A stretch of DNA of 36,152 nt from the NCBI GenBank assembly GCA_028456385.1, contig JALNQF010000391.1, positions 1 through 36,152 of the forward strand. Direction: 5' to 3'. The notes under the pieces were generated by a model. The model was not told the DNA's origin, did not search any database, and saw only the letters and a program-made list of their open reading frames with translations. The position numbers were made by a program, and so were the translations under genes. Below are positions 1 to 11,690 of the stretch, in pieces; the first letter of the stretch is position 1; the number at the start of each line of letters is the position of its first letter. Source of the DNA: Ophiosphaerella korrae (taxonomy: Eukaryota; Ascomycota; Dothideomycetes; Pleosporales; Phaeosphaeriaceae).

Positions 1-3000
1 AAAGTAAACTATTCCTACTATTTTTACGCTATAATTTAGCTTTAGCTAGTAGTAAAGTTTTCTAATTACGCCTTAGAGGGCCTTTTTGCGCCTACTAATA
101 GCTAGAGTGCCTTACTAGGTTGCGTCTTTATTAGGCTCTATTTTAGGTATATAGTTAGTATTTTAGGCTTCTCTAAGTAGTTCTAGTAAAAGTTAAAAGT
201 AGCGATTACGCCTTATAAGGGGCTTTTTTATACCTATTAGTAGGTTAAGATACTCTAATAGGTTGCGTTTTTATTAGAGCTCTATTTTTTTAGGTATATA
301 TAGAGTTAGTAGTTTAGCTTTCTCTAGGTCTTTCTAGTAAAAGTTAAAGGTAGCTTCGTATTTTATAAATTCTTCTACTAGCTCCTATATAAGTTTATTA
401 TAGCTAGTCTAGTAGACTAAGTAGTACTATCCTACGTATTTTCTACGCTCTTTAAAGCGTACGTCTAAGATAGCTTTTACTAAGTATTCTTTATATACGC
501 TACTAGTTTCTTTATTAGTAATAATAATAGAGATTAGCTATAGTAGGTCTTAATCTAGTAAGGGCTTCTAATCCTTAGGGCGCAAGAGTTTTAGAGAGAA
601 AACTAGGAATAGGCCTTTACTTAGTATCTCTTAGAGTAGTACTAGCTTATATACTCTACTATCGTAGATAACTCTCTTAATAGAGTATAGGCCTACCTAT
701 TAGTAGTCTAATTTTAGAGTTAGCTAAGTAGTTCTCTAATTAGCTATACTAATATAGGCTTAGTTACTAACTTTATATACTAGTCTACTTTAGTAAGAAG
801 TATTAGCTTAGGCTACTTACTCTTATTATACCTAGAGTATTTTTTCTTTAAAGTAGGCTACTAGGTTACTATAAGCATTAAGTAGCTTGTTAGCTTATAT
901 ACGTTAGTTACGTTAGGCTAGGTTTAGTTAATCTTTATTATTTTTACTAGGGTATATACTACTATAGAGGTAATACCCTAGATCTACAAAAAATAAGGTT
1001 ATCCTAATAGATATATTAATAGTGTTATTTACCTAGAACTTAGCTATATATAGCTAGGCTACCTAGTTATCTTATACGTAGTTAACGTATTATCTTAGAA
1101 AGATCTCTAAGGCTTAATTTACTTACTTAGTTTAGCTATTAGTTTCTAGGTAGTACGTAGTTAAGAGCTTTTACGTAATATAGAGGCGTTTATATATATA
1201 GCGCTAAAATTAGCTAATAAAAGTTATCTCTCTATTAGATATAATATTTATTAAGACTCTATAAAGCTTAAAAATAGATATAAAATATTAGGTAGCTTCT
1301 TTAGGTTTTAGAGACTTATAGGAGAAGAAATAGCGTCTTTTTATAAGGTAGTAGTAAATTACTAAGATATATTTATAAATCTAGCTACTATTTTTACTAG
1401 TTAGTAAGGCTTAGATATAGTCTACTAAGATATTAGTCTAGAGTACGTAGGGAATTAGTATAGGTTAGAAGTAACTAAGTTTACTATCTTATAAGTTCTT
1501 TATATAGTAGTAGATTAGGTATATATTATAAAATTACTTAATAGCTTAAAGTATCTTAGGCTAATAATAGCGCTTATATATTAGATATAGTATACTATAA
1601 AGTCCTTTATAGCCTACTAACTAATAGTTATAGTATAAATTAAAGATTTAGCTATATAGATAGGCGTTTAAAAAGATATATAGACGCGTTTTATTAACTT
1701 AAGGACGCCTTTCTTTCTCTAATCTAGTAGAGCTAATATTAGTATATAAAAAGTAGTATCCTACTTTATAGAAAGCTTTTAATAGTTTTTATTATTTACT
1801 ATCTATAGTAGTAAATATAGCTTAGGCTACGTAGTCTTCTAAGTACGCTATATCTAGTAATTCTTCTATTAGGCGTAGGTCAACAATATATAGTAAGAGT
1901 TCTAGGTCTAGTTCTCTATTATAGAGTAGTAGAAAATCCTCTAGTAAGTTTACTAATTTTAGTTTTATTCTTATAATATAGTAAAAGTAGGCGTATACTA
2001 TAGTAGCTTATTCTAGTATAAATCTATCTAGCTTTTATAGGTCTACAAGGCTTAGAGCGTAAATTACTATATCTAGTGTAAGTTTTACGCCTAAGGCTAG
2101 AACTTAAAGGCTTAAGATAATTTAGTTAGCTCCTAATACTTATAGATTAGAATTATCTATAGAGTAGTCCTATAGTTAGTAGCTTAGAGCGTCTATAACC
2201 TTATTTATATTACTAAGTGCGTATTTAATATTAAAATTAAATTAGGATAAAAATAATAACTAGCGTACCTAGTAGTAATTAAGCTTTTTAGTTATTATAA
2301 AGGTTTCTAAATTATAGTAGTCTATTATAACGTAGATTATATATAGACTACTTATAAGCTCTAGTTTCTATTCTTTAAATACTTAGATTATAGCTATAAG
2401 CTCTAGGTTGTAGATATTATAATTATATTCTACTAGGGTGTATTTTTTTAAGAAGAAGCTAACTAGCTATTAGATTCTATCTTAGTTTAGTTAGCTTATT
2501 ACTCTACCTAAGGCCTACCTAGAAGCGTTAGTTTAGATATAGATTAGTTTTAAGAGGTTAAAATAAAGTAAGACTACTCCTAGCTAGAAAGTAGCTTTTA
2601 GTTTATTAAAAGTATCTATATATTCTTAGGTAATTATAAAGAGCTTATACTAAGTCTTTTAAAAGAGTAGCCTATCTCCTTTAGTAAGTTTAGTAATAAC
2701 TTTAGACTTAATTAACTTAGTAAGTAGTAAGGTAAGGCTTAAGTAATCCTTAATAAAGTGCTAGAAGAATCTAGTATAGCTTAGAAAGGCTAGGACTTCT
2801 TTAGTAGTCTTTAGTATTTTTTACTCCTAGATAGCTTTAACTTTAGAGAGATCTATTATAATTCCTTTATTAGAGATAATTATACCTAAAAACTTAACTA
2901 AGGTAGTATAGAGGCTAGATTTTTTAGGATCTACGTAGAAGCCTTACTTTTTTAGTTACGTAAGTACTTTACAAACGTACTAGATATAGTCTATTTTATT

Positions 3001-4330
3001 ATTAGAGTATATTAGGACGTTATCTATATATATAGTGTAGAAGTTATCTAAATATTCTAGTAGGGCTAAGTTAATAGCGCGCTAGAAGGTAGCTAGTATA
3101 ATAGTAAGGCTAAAGGGTACTACTTTATAAGTATATATACTAAAGCAAGTAATAAAGGTAGTTAACTATTCTAAATTTAAAGTAATACGTAAGTAGTAAA
3201 AGGCGTATATTACGTTAAATTTAGAGAAAATCTTTACCTTATTTAAGTAGGCTATTATTTCCCTAAAGAATAGAATAAAGTACTAGTCTTTAATAGTAGA
3301 TTTATTTAGCTCGTAGTAGTCTATATAAACTCGTAAGCTACTATCTAGTTTAGCTATAATTAGTAAGTTATTCCTAGCTAAAGAGCTATATTTACTAATA
3401 AAGCTCTTGCCTTCTATTTCTTAGATATATTTCTAGATTACTTTATCTTGTTTTCTAGTAAAAAGGTAAAGTTTAGCGTCTAGGATTTTTACGCTAAGCT
3501 TAAAAGTAATTTCTAGGTTGTATAGCCTATAAGAGAGAAGTTTCTTAGTAGCTTTCTTATTAAAATAGGGTATTAGGTCTTAATATAGTTAGAGTAGTTC
3601 TATAAATAGAATATTCTTAAGCTCTACTATAGGTAGTAGCTTGTAAAATTACGTATAATCTACTTCCTTAGCTATCTTATAGTAGTACGCTAGTAGTAGT
3701 ATTCTATCTAAAGTAAGTACTATAAGTATATATCTACTTCTTCTAGTAAAGGCTTTAATTATATAATAACTAATAGTTTAAATATCTATTAACAAGTTCT
3801 ATTTATACCTATTAAGGTACCTACTTAGAGGCCCTATAGGAGTAAATAATAGTTTAAGTACTAGCTTCTTTAAGGCTATAGTAGAGTAATATCTAGGTAC
3901 GCTATAGTATACTACTAAAGGAATTTTGTTAGTTATCTAGTAGTGTTATTAGTAGTAAATATTAGAGAATAATAACGTTCTATTATAGTAGTTAAGTTTA
4001 ATAGTATAGGCCTTATACTATAAAAATCCTAAAATAAAGTTAAATTAGTATACGTTTTTAATAATATAGGTAGAGGTCTATTTAATATACGCGCCTACTT
4101 GTAAGTAGAACTTAACCTAATACGTAATAGACTTAGATAGGAAACTATTATATCCTTTATAGATAATAAATTAAAGTAGCTAGATAGTTTATAATTTTAT
4201 AGTCTTCTAAGCAAATTTTTAGTAAATAAAGTTTATATTAGCTCTATTATTAGCTAGGGTTCTAGCTATATAGGGTACTATAAGGTCTTTACCTAAGAAG
4301 CTAGTAAATAAGAATTAGTTTAGCTTAGCT
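1..4330 (-). pseudogene. GypC pol remnant (protease, RT, RNase H, integrase)
   Basis: Minus-strand translation shows the gypsy pol order. A protease active-site relic reads TLANNRANINFI near 4220-4270, where the family has a D-S/T-G triad. RT begins near 3360 with SLRVYIDYYEL, continues with FSKFNVIYAFYYLRI near 3190-3240, and has its catalytic motif near 3010-3055 reading YIDNVLIYS, so the second Asp is now Asn. RNase H should fill about 2230-2850; I place it by order only. Integrase core resemblance (YKYILVIYYYLIKRRYFF and following) lies at about 1000-1450. Stops in frame are TAG/TAA, mostly at expected Gln/Trp codons. Bases 1-960 are the poorly conserved C-terminal part, and I could not identify a chromodomain there. 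The protein would have processed and integrated the element; this copy cannot. Confidence 0.75.
65..357 (-). repeat. Diverged tandem duplication in the 3' part of GypC pol
   Basis: Two adjacent units, about 65-204 and 205-357, can be aligned by eye. Both start ATTACGCCTTA, share GGTTGCGT..TTATTAG, TAGGTATATA and TCTAGTAAAAGTTAAA, and end near GTAGC. The offset is 140 bp, and the second unit is slightly longer through small insertions. The units lie downstream of integrase, in the variable C-terminal region. The divergence is consistent with duplication before much of the RIP. Confidence 0.6.
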
Positions 4331-4899
4331 TCTATTAGATTAGTTAGTAGTTTCTTGTACTAGACTATCTATATTCTATAGGTAAGTATATAAGATATAG
4401 CTATACTAGGAGTTATACTTTAGTAGTTAATTACGCTCTTCTAGTTCGTGTAATCTCTAGGTTAAGGCTTTAAGCCTAGAGAACATCGTTTTCTAGATCT
4501 TAGTCTAAGTTAGGCTCTAGTTCTAGCTTTATATCTAGTTAGGAGTTATATTTAAAGAATTAGTCCTCTATTTCTATATCTATTTTAGAATCTATTACTA
4601 TATAGGTAGTTATATAGTAGTTTATAGTGTTAGTAGGTATCTTAGATCTAGTAGCTTTTGTTTATTTATAAGTAGTATAGTCTAGCTTCCTAATACTTAT
4701 CTTTCTATAGCCTTAGTATAAAATTATTTTAGAGTTCTTAGTTTTAATTATAGTAGCCTTTTTACTAGTAAAGTGTATTCCTCTAAATACGCCTTCTAGC
4801 TATAGTTAATAGTATTTTAGTTCTTATAAGGTTATAGCTAGTTCTTCTTTAAAGTTTTATATCTACACTCTTAGTTTAGCTCTTATAGGCGCTAGAGTA

Positions 4900-6250
4900 C
4901 AAAGCTAGGTTTACCTAGGGCTTATATCTAGGTTATAATTATTTACTTTATTTTCTAATATTAAGATTATCTTTTAAAAACTAGTAAGGCTATTATAGAT
5001 ACTAGGGGTAGTACTAGTAGCTTTTCTAAGCTAGGGTTATAGCTTTTTTTAAAGGTAGATATTATATAGCTATAGGTTCTACTATAGTTTAAGGCTAATA
5101 TTATTAAATTTAGAAAAGAATTTAGCTTATACTAACTAGGTAGTTTTATAGATTAGTTAATCTAGTCTAAATTTAGCTATTTCTAGGGTTTTATAATATA
5201 CTTCTCTTAATCTTACTACGTCTATATTACTAAATTAGTAAAAAAGTATAAAGAAATATATAAATTCTTCTTAGTATAGGTAAGTAATACTATTTAAGAT
5301 AGTAAGGTATAAGTAAGCTAATCCTATATAGTAGTATATAATAACGTTAGCTTAGGTTTATAAGCTAATATATTTTTTTCTATTAGTAATAAAGTAATTA
5401 TATATAAACTAGATAAAGGATATAACGTCTATAAGGCGTCTTATACCTAAAAATTATAGAGGTTTTATAGAGTAGTCTTCTTATTCTTTATACTAGTAAA
5501 AATTAAAGGCTAGCTCTTAGATACTAGTTAAGAAAAGAGTTAGAGTAAACTCTTCTCTATTAAAGATATAGTAGCCTACTACTAGTACTTAGGGTTTAAA
5601 CTCTCTTTTAAAGAAGCTAGGTTACTAGCTTTATAGTAAGATCTTAGTATAAAGTAGTTTTATATCTTTCTACGCTAGTATATTAAAGTTAAAAGTTTCT
5701 AGCTTAGTTTATTTAGCTATTAGGTCTTCTTAGTAGATTACTACTTTGCGTAAGTAGTTATATTTTACTATAGATTCTTCCTATAGAGCTTTATACTAAG
5801 TAGCTCTTTAGCCTAAAGTATTATATTACTCTATAATATAGTTATAGTCTAGTAGTAATTATACTAGGCGTTCTTAGAGTTAAGCTAATTAGTTATCTTA
5901 TTAAGAGAGTTATTTATCTACTTTACTTACTCTAGCTATAAGCTTCTAGTTTTATTTATTTACTATATTAATTACGTCCTATATCTACGTGTTTACAACT
6001 ACTAGGTATAATACTATTTTAGCTAGGGTAAATTCTCTAAGAAATAAGTAATTACTAGGTTTATTATCCTTAATTCCTTTATATAAAGTTAGTAATAGGG
6101 TATAAAATAAGGGTTAGAGCTTAGTAAACTTAGTAAGTAATTTCTTAAGTTTATCTTAAGATATAAAGTCTATTCCTAGTAGTAGATCTTTGTTAATTAT
6201 AGTGTTTAATAGTAGGTTATCTCTTAGCTCTTTTAGGTTCTTAAGCTTAA
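4900..6250 (-). pseudogene. GypC gag remnant (tentative)
   Basis: This stretch lies on the minus strand between the protease relic and the 5' LTR, where gag belongs. Around 5700-5900 one minus frame reads as a polar, probably helical stretch (for example KALQEESIVKYNYLRKVV, reading a stop as Q) interrupted only by TAG/TAA. That fits the N-terminal coiled-coil part of a capsid protein. I could not find a convincing CCHC zinc knuckle, so the boundaries and the gag/pol junction are guesses. The S/T/L-rich linker near 4440-4560 is low-complexity sequence between gag and protease. Placement rests on order rather than motifs. Confidence 0.4.
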
Positions 6251-7240
6251 GTATAGGCTAGAGTAATAATACTTAGCTAATGTTTAGTTAGGCGTTATTA
6301 ATTAAGTTGTTTAATATAGTCTAGTTATTAAAAGAGACCTTAGTAACTAGTCTATACCTTAAGGGGCTACCTTAGTTAAAGGAGGTAGGGTCTATATCTA
6401 GGTTAAATTCTTCTATAATAAGTTAGTTAGGAGTAGCTAAGTCTATTATAGAGCTATTAGCTTAGAAGGCGCCTAGTACTTATTAGGGAATTATATTAGG
6501 TTAGAAATTAAGTTTACTAGGTAGTCTTAGCTAAATAAAGGATTTAGAGTCTATTACCTATTTTCCTTTATCTTTCTATAAGGGAGTCTTAAGATATTAT
6601 TAGAAGTTACTTAGCACTTTTTTTATTAGAGTAGTTAGTATAGTAAGTCTCTAGGTCTATTTTTCTAGAGACCTAGTTCTAGCGCGTATTTTATAGATTT
6701 TTTATAGTATAGTAGCTCTAGAGTATTCTCTTAGTTTTTTACTAGATCTATAGTCTACTATTTATAGTATATCTTTATCTTATAAGTATACTTAGTTTAA
6801 GTAATAAAGAGGTTGTAAGCTAGTATTATTTTAGTTTAAGAGGCTAGCTTTTAAAGAGATAGAAGATTTTTTTATATAACTAAGTTGTAGTATAATAAGC
6901 TAAGTTATAGTAGTTATATACTATATTAGTACAATTAGCTATTAGTTTATAGAGATTTAGATCTTTAGCGCTAGCTAGTAAAAGTTTTAGTAGAGTCTAG
7001 GGCGCTTTATTACTTAGTTCTTATAAATTAAGTGCTAGTAATTTGCGTAGGTTTAGAGGTCTTTTCCTTCCCTAGCGCTACTACCTAGGTTTACTACCTA
7101 GTATAAGTACGCCTTTACCTAAGTATACGTAGTAAGTATAAGCTAAAGCTTTATAACCTATAAGGTAGTTAAACTACTTTTCTTTAGTACGTATTTCTTT
7201 CTAGAATGTTAGCGCTAGTACTAGTAAAAAGAGAGCGCTA
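6251..7240. other. GypC 5' internal stretch, no recognisable feature
   Basis: About 1 kb between the gag-like part and the 5' LTR. It is RIP-degraded and rich in CTA/TAG words. I saw no domain, primer-binding site or regulatory site that I can support. By position it is gag N-terminus and leader. Confidence 0.4.
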
Positions 7241-7280
7241 GAAACCTTAACTAGAACTATAATATAGTTATAAGGTAGAC

Positions 7281-7334
7281 TTCACGCAAGATAACTCAAT
7301 AAGGCAGTTTTAACAATTGACTGAAAAGAGTGAA
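7281..7334. other. 54-bp low-RIP island inside the GypC LTR region
   Basis: The block holds five CpA (at 7283, 7287, 7297, 7305, 7314) and three TpG (7318, 7322, 7331). The sequence on both sides almost lacks these dinucleotides. The block starts TTCAC and ends GTGAA, a 5-bp inverted repeat. I see no clear flanking direct repeat. It could be a late insertion, a patch of gene conversion from an unmutated copy, or an assembly join. It has no open frame of note. Confidence 0.6.
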
Positions 7335-7420
7335 TAGTAGATAAAGCTATCTAAGTAAGTACTAGGTATATATACCTAGTAGCTTACTAAGCGCTAACTA
7401 AAAGTAGAAAGGTAGTTAAA

Positions 7421-7574
7421 TATTAGTAAGTTATAAACTTACTAACATATTAGTAAGTTTGTAATATTAGTAAGTTTACAATATTAGTAAGTTATAAACT
7501 TACTAATATATTAGTAAGTTTATAATATTAGTAAGTTTATAATATTAGTAAGTTACAAACTTACTAATATTAGT
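7421..7574. repeat. Palindromic repeat array in the GypC LTR
   Basis: The word ATTAGTAAG occurs seven times directly, and CTTACTAA(T/C) follows as an inverted copy three times. They sit at intervals of about 17-30 bp, with ATAT, TTATAAT or GTTATAAAC between them. Any direct/inverted pair can fold into a short hairpin. The start of the second GypC copy (36112-36147) has one direct and one inverted word, so the array has expanded or contracted between copies. Confidence 0.85.
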
Positions 7575-7610
7575 ATAAAAATAAAAGATATAAGAGATAA
7601 CTCTCTTACA

Positions 7611-9435
7611 CTACTACTATAGAAGAAAGATCGTAGACTACTATCTAACTCTTCTACTATCTCTACCTCTAGTAGTAATACTAGCCTATTTAATAACTAG
7701 AGACTAACTAGAGTTAATAGTACATAATAGATATAGCTTATCTAAAACTATACTATAAGTAGTAGCCTTTATAGCTAGTACCTAGGTAAGTAACCTTAGA
7801 AAATACTAAAGAGAACTTGTAGACAAAGCTAAGATAAAGAAGATACTTGTAAAAAGACTAAAGCTCTACTACAATTAACTCCTATTACTACCCTTATACT
7901 AAACAAACCTAGAAAGCTATCTAATAGACGAGTTATTTAAAGAAGCTAAGCTATCTTACCTAACTAGCTATTACTAGATAAAATTATAAACTAAAGTACT
8001 AGCTAAACCTATCTAGCGTTCTAGCTAGTAGATACTTAACTATATATAGGTATATACGTATAAGCCTAATAAATATTATTAATTTATTAAATATAAAGCT
8101 TAACTTGTAGTATTAAGAGACTAGTAATAAAACGTTATAGTATAAGAGACTTACGCTATAATACTAGCTAGCTAATCCTTTTAGATACTTATAGCTATTA
8201 CTACTAAATATAATCTTAAACTAAAATAGTATAACGTAACTAACGCCTTTATTTATATAGTAATAGACTAAGAGATCTATATAAAAATACTAAGGAGATA
8301 CTAAAAGAAAGGTATAATCCTTAGAGTCTAAAAGGCCCTATATAGTCTCTAGATCTTACCTCTCCTATAGTAGAGAGAATTTATAGCTATACTTAAAGCT
8401 ATAGGCTTTTAAATAGTACTACACGAACTATACTATATAGTTAAAGATAGAATTATTATCTTCTTCTACGTAGATAATATTATTATTGCATATAACAAGT
8501 AGAAGACTAAAGAAGTATAGTAAGTAACTAATCTTCTAAAAGAGAAGTATACTATTACTAGAGGAATAGATCTCTAATAGTTTCTTAGTATTAAAGTAAT
8601 GTAAGATAGAGAGCAACATATAATTTTACTACTATAGGTAGCGTATATTAACAAGATAAGTTAGCTTATAGATAAACTATACGTCTATTACAATATACTT
8701 ATAGCTACTACTAAACTTAAAGCCTATACTAGTTTAGTAATACTATCTAAGATTAATAAATACTAACGTAAAATTAGTTTACTTCTATTTACTACTATAA
8801 CTACTTAGCTAGATATAGCTTTTGCAACATTATAACTAGCTCGTTTTCTTATAAACCTAAGTACTACTTACTATAAAGCTACTAATTAAGTACTTATGTA
8901 CCTCTCTTATACAAGATTAAGAGTACTCTAGCTAGGTAGAGGTAACTTATTATAAGTTGCTAGTAATAGTTCCTTTACTAATAATACTATAGACTAAAAA
9001 AGTTTATAACGCTATATAATTAAACTTTTTAACACGCTTATTATATAGAGAGTAAATAAGTAAGATATAGTTACTACTTCTATAACTAAAGCTAAGTTAC
9101 TAGCCTTATTATAGGTAGTAAAAGAAGTAATCTTTATATTAAAACTTCTTAACAAACTACATGTTAAGCTCCCTATAAACTATATTATAATTTAGTGCGA
9201 TAATACTTAAATAATCTAGCTTGTTACTAAAGAACTAGCTAAGCTATAAACTAAGCTTTAGTATATTAATATCTATAATTATTAGCTTAGATAAGAGCTC
9301 TCTACTAGCTAAATTAAAGTATAATATACTCTACTAATAGAGATAATAGTAGATAGCTTTATAAAAGTTTTACTAGTAAATAAATAGGAAAGCTTCTTAA
9401 AATAGCTTAGACTAATAGAAGTAATAAAATACTAA
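7611..9435 (+). pseudogene. Copia pol remnant (C-terminal: RT and RNase H)
   Basis: The plus-strand frame gives a recognisable Ty1/copia RT. NKYYQFIKYKA near 8070-8095 is the start of the conserved core. YNVTNAFIYI near 8226-8260 holds the first catalytic Asp position, now Asn. ALYSL near 8335-8350 and FFYVDNIIIAYNK at 8461-8503 follow; the VDD motif is VDN. RNase H follows: PFTNNTID near 8970-9000 where the family has SDADFA-like residues, then DIVTTSITKAKLLAL near 9065-9110 and IQCDNT near 9190-9210. The frame ends FLKQLRLIEVIKY at a TAA at 9433-9435. Interruptions are TAG/TAA only. Bases 7611-8040 are the weakly conserved linker before RT. The protein would have copied element RNA into DNA; it is dead here. 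Confidence 0.85.
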
Positions 9436-9540
9436 ACAATATATAAAGCACCTCTAGATAAAATCTAAGACTACCTTAAAAATCTTACACTTATTTTATA
9501 AATATCTAGCTTACTAACAAGTTACTAACCTAAAGGGGTG

Positions 9541-10090
9541 TATTAGATAAGTTATACAATTAGATGCTCGATAGTATATATATAGAGAGGCGCAATAGAT
9601 TCTAGGTATACCTAGAATCTATTAATTAGCTTGCTTAAGCTAGTGCTACGATCTAATTAGCTTAGCGTATAGGCGTAATAATTACTAAGCTACTAACCCT
9701 ACTATAGCTAAAAGGATTATAGCCTTAACTTTTATAAACAAAGGAATTAAATAAAGAATCTTATATACAAGTAGATAGACTACGTTAGTATAACTAATAT
9801 AATAAAGAAACTAGTACCTTAATAAAAAGGGTATTAAGGATCTAGCTTACTACTATCTTAAGAGACTTAGCTAAGACTACTATATTACAGATATATAAAT
9901 AGAGCGCAGGGCTAGAGATAGAGAGAACAATTAATCTACTTAGTTTATACTTATTGCTTTTAAGTTATAAGTAACTAACTAAAAAAGGGCTTTTCTAAAA
10001 ACCTTAGTATCCCTCTCTAATAAGGCCCTTATATAGCTATTACAAAAAAGCTTTTTTATTAAATTACTATAACCTCCTTTAAATCTAATA
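9541..10090 (+). repeat. Copia 3' LTR, 550 bp
   Basis: Starts TATTAGATAAGTTATACAAT just after the polypurine tract and ends AAATCTAATA. Both termini are RIP versions of TG...CA. It aligns end to end with the better preserved solo LTR at 27422-27971, which is exactly 550 bp as well, and with the inverted copy at 19468-20030. A conserved palindrome (GATTCTAGGT/ACCTAGAATC) lies about 60 bp in. Confidence 0.92.
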
Positions 10091-10303
10091 AGAGTAGCTA
10101 GAAAGAGACTAAGTTATAAAGAATATCTAGGTATATAGCTACGTTATATAGAACTAGTTTGTTTTCTATTAACTAGTTTTTTAGTATAAAAGTAAGAAAT
10201 CTATATCTTTTTACTTATATCTTTAACTTACCTACCTATATATAATTATTTAGCCTTAATAGACAATAGTTATATATATAAGTTAGGTTGTTTATAATAT
10301 AGT
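10091..10303 (-). mobile_element. Fragment of the minus-strand copia body, left of GypA
   Basis: This 213-bp stretch lies between the plus copia LTR and GypA. The 5-bp ATAGT before GypA (10299-10303) recurs right after it (17006-17010), so this sequence was once continuous with 17011 onward. By that continuity it belongs to the same interrupted element, which I infer to be a minus-strand copia. I recognise no domain in it. Confidence 0.5.
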
Positions 10304-10584
10304 TGTAACAAAAGTTCTTTAAATACTCGAGACTTTCGTAAACTCTAGTATAAGTTAAGGGGGCAGGGCTAAAATACTAAAGATTATAATATTATATAAG
10401 TTATAGTCTAAAGTAAGGCTAATATACTATATAGGCGCATAAAAGGCTCGATACTTACAAAGAGAGTAAAGTAAGTATTATTCTTCTTTAGATAATAGGA
10501 GTACTATTAAATATTATCTATTATCTCTTTACTATCTCCTATAGCCTATAGTAAGTACTATTATCTTCTAGCTACCTCTTAATA
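10304..10584 (+). repeat. GypA 5' LTR, 281 bp
   Basis: Begins TGTAACAAAAGTTC and ends CCTCTTAATA (CA mutated to TA). It is preceded by ATAGT. Differences from the 3' LTR are mostly C/T or G/A, as RIP would leave. The TG terminus here is unmutated, while the 3' copy has TATAATAAAGG at the same place. I could not identify a convincing tRNA primer site just downstream of 10584. Confidence 0.92.
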
Positions 10585-10639
10585 TAATAATACTTCTTTG
10601 CTAATAGTCTAGGGATAATAATAATACGCTCTTTACGAC

Positions 10640-11690
10640 GGGCTATAACAATAGAAGAAAATATGTAGTTAATAGTTAAACAAGACCCTATATAGAGCGC
10701 AAGCGGTGCGTAGCTAGGTTACGTACTAAGTACGCTAGTAATAATTAAAGAACGTATTCGTAAAGCAACTACTAGACGCGATAAGTTAGCTTAACTACGT
10801 ACACTCTACGCTCTAGAGGACGAGATTATACGTCTAGAACAAGAATAAACTACTCCTCGCGCTATAACTCCTAAGAATAACTCTAAAGTTACTATTATTA
10901 CCTTATAAAAGCGTAACGTAGACTCTTTAGTTAATAATACGCGCGTAAAGCGTATACTTTACTCTAAAGAGCTTATAGTATATAAAGGCAAATCTCTAAA
11001 AGAATACTAAGAGTACTATTACTTATATAAAATAGTATTTTACCTTATACTCTAAGACTTTAAAGTAGAAAAAGATAAAGTCCTTTAGGCTATATAATAC
11101 CTTAAGGGAGACTTACGCAAATAATAGTATACGTATATTAAGCGTAACCTAAACGTAGATAAGCTTCTTACTTAGGAGTACTTTAAAAAGTACTTACTTA
11201 ACCTACTCTTAGACTCTATTAATTATAGCCTAGAGGTAGTAATAGTATATACTATAGCTACTTAACGTAAAGAACAAAGCGTAAAATCTTTTACTAGATA
11301 TCTAGATATCTTTAAAGACTAGCTTTCTTAGTATATAGAGGAACAAAGGATTTAGTACCTCTTTTTAAAACTATAGCCTAAACTATAAAAGGTAATTACT
11401 AACTATTATTAGGTCCTAGTAATAAGAGAAGACCTTATTACCTTAGGCTTAATACTTAAGCGTAATTTGCGTAATATAATAAAATTACAAGAGCCTTGTA
11501 TAAATAGCGTAGGTAAAGAAAACCTAAAAAAGGCCTAAATAAAAGAGGATACAAAGTACCCCTAAAACAAGTTAGTAAATAAGTCTACTATTAAATACTT
11601 TAAGTGCTATAAAAAGGGGTACTATACTAGTAAGTACTATAGTAGTAACCCTAACTATATTCTAGTCTATATAAACTAAATAGGAAAAGG
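10640..11690 (+). pseudogene. GypA gag remnant with CCHC-type knuckle
   Basis: The frame opens near 10640-10663 (an ATG at 10663 lies in a plausible place). It shows a basic, helical N-terminus (IIKERIRKATTRRDKLA near 10740-10790, then LEDEIIRLEQE), a capsid-like middle (VKRILYSKELIVYKGKSLKE near 10940-11005), and a zinc knuckle at about 11596-11640 reading YFKCYKKGYYTSKY. In that knuckle only the second Cys is left; the other Cys and the His read Tyr, the outcome of TpG to TpA and CpA to TpA changes. Stops are TAG/TAA only. The intact protein would form the particle and bind element RNA. Confidence 0.8.

Larger units (their letters stand above)
1..7610 (-). mobile_element. GypC: Ty3/gypsy LTR retrotransposon, 5' LTR to past integrase, RIP-degraded
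   Basis: The element runs right to left. Its outer 5' end is at 7610, where the minus strand starts TGTAAGAGAGTTATC. A second copy starting at 36076 (TGTAAGGGAGTTATC, plus strand) confirms that terminus. Protease, reverse transcriptase, RNase H and integrase remnants follow in gypsy order toward position 1. The 3' LTR lies left of the window. It sits in the plus-strand copia element, so bases 7611-7615 (CTACT) should be one half of its target duplication. Mutation is severe on both strands, making this one of the most degraded elements here. It encodes nothing intact. Confidence 0.85.
7241..7610 (-). repeat. GypC 5' LTR (inner boundary approximate)
   Basis: The outer boundary at 7610 is firm: the minus strand starts TGTAAGAGAG, and the first 77 bp match the plus-strand copy at 36076-36152. 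The inner boundary is uncertain because no second complete LTR is in the window. I place it near 7240 by the change in sequence character. The LTR contains a palindromic repeat array (7421-7574) and a short block with almost no RIP (7281-7334), both listed separately. Confidence 0.6.
7611..10090 (+). mobile_element. Ty1/copia element, 3' half (RT, RNase H, 3' LTR)
   Basis: The left side is cut by the GypC insertion at 7610, so integrase, gag and the 5' LTR should continue beyond GypC to the left. The right part has RT and RNase H, a short 3' untranslated stretch, a polypurine tract AAAGGGGTG at 9532-9540, and a 550-bp 3' LTR. Bases after the LTR (10091-10095, AGAGT) would be one half of its target duplication; the other half is off-window. 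The LTR family is the same as those at 19468-20030 and 27422-27971. Confidence 0.85.

Noticed and set aside
7421..7574. CRISPR-like array of short repeats
   Set aside because: Spacers are not unique, units are palindromic and variable in spacing, and the array lies within a fungal LTR.
10585..10640. tRNA primer-binding site after the GypA 5' LTR
   Set aside because: The sequence after 10584 has no recognisable TGG-type match, and RIP may have erased it, so I do not call it.
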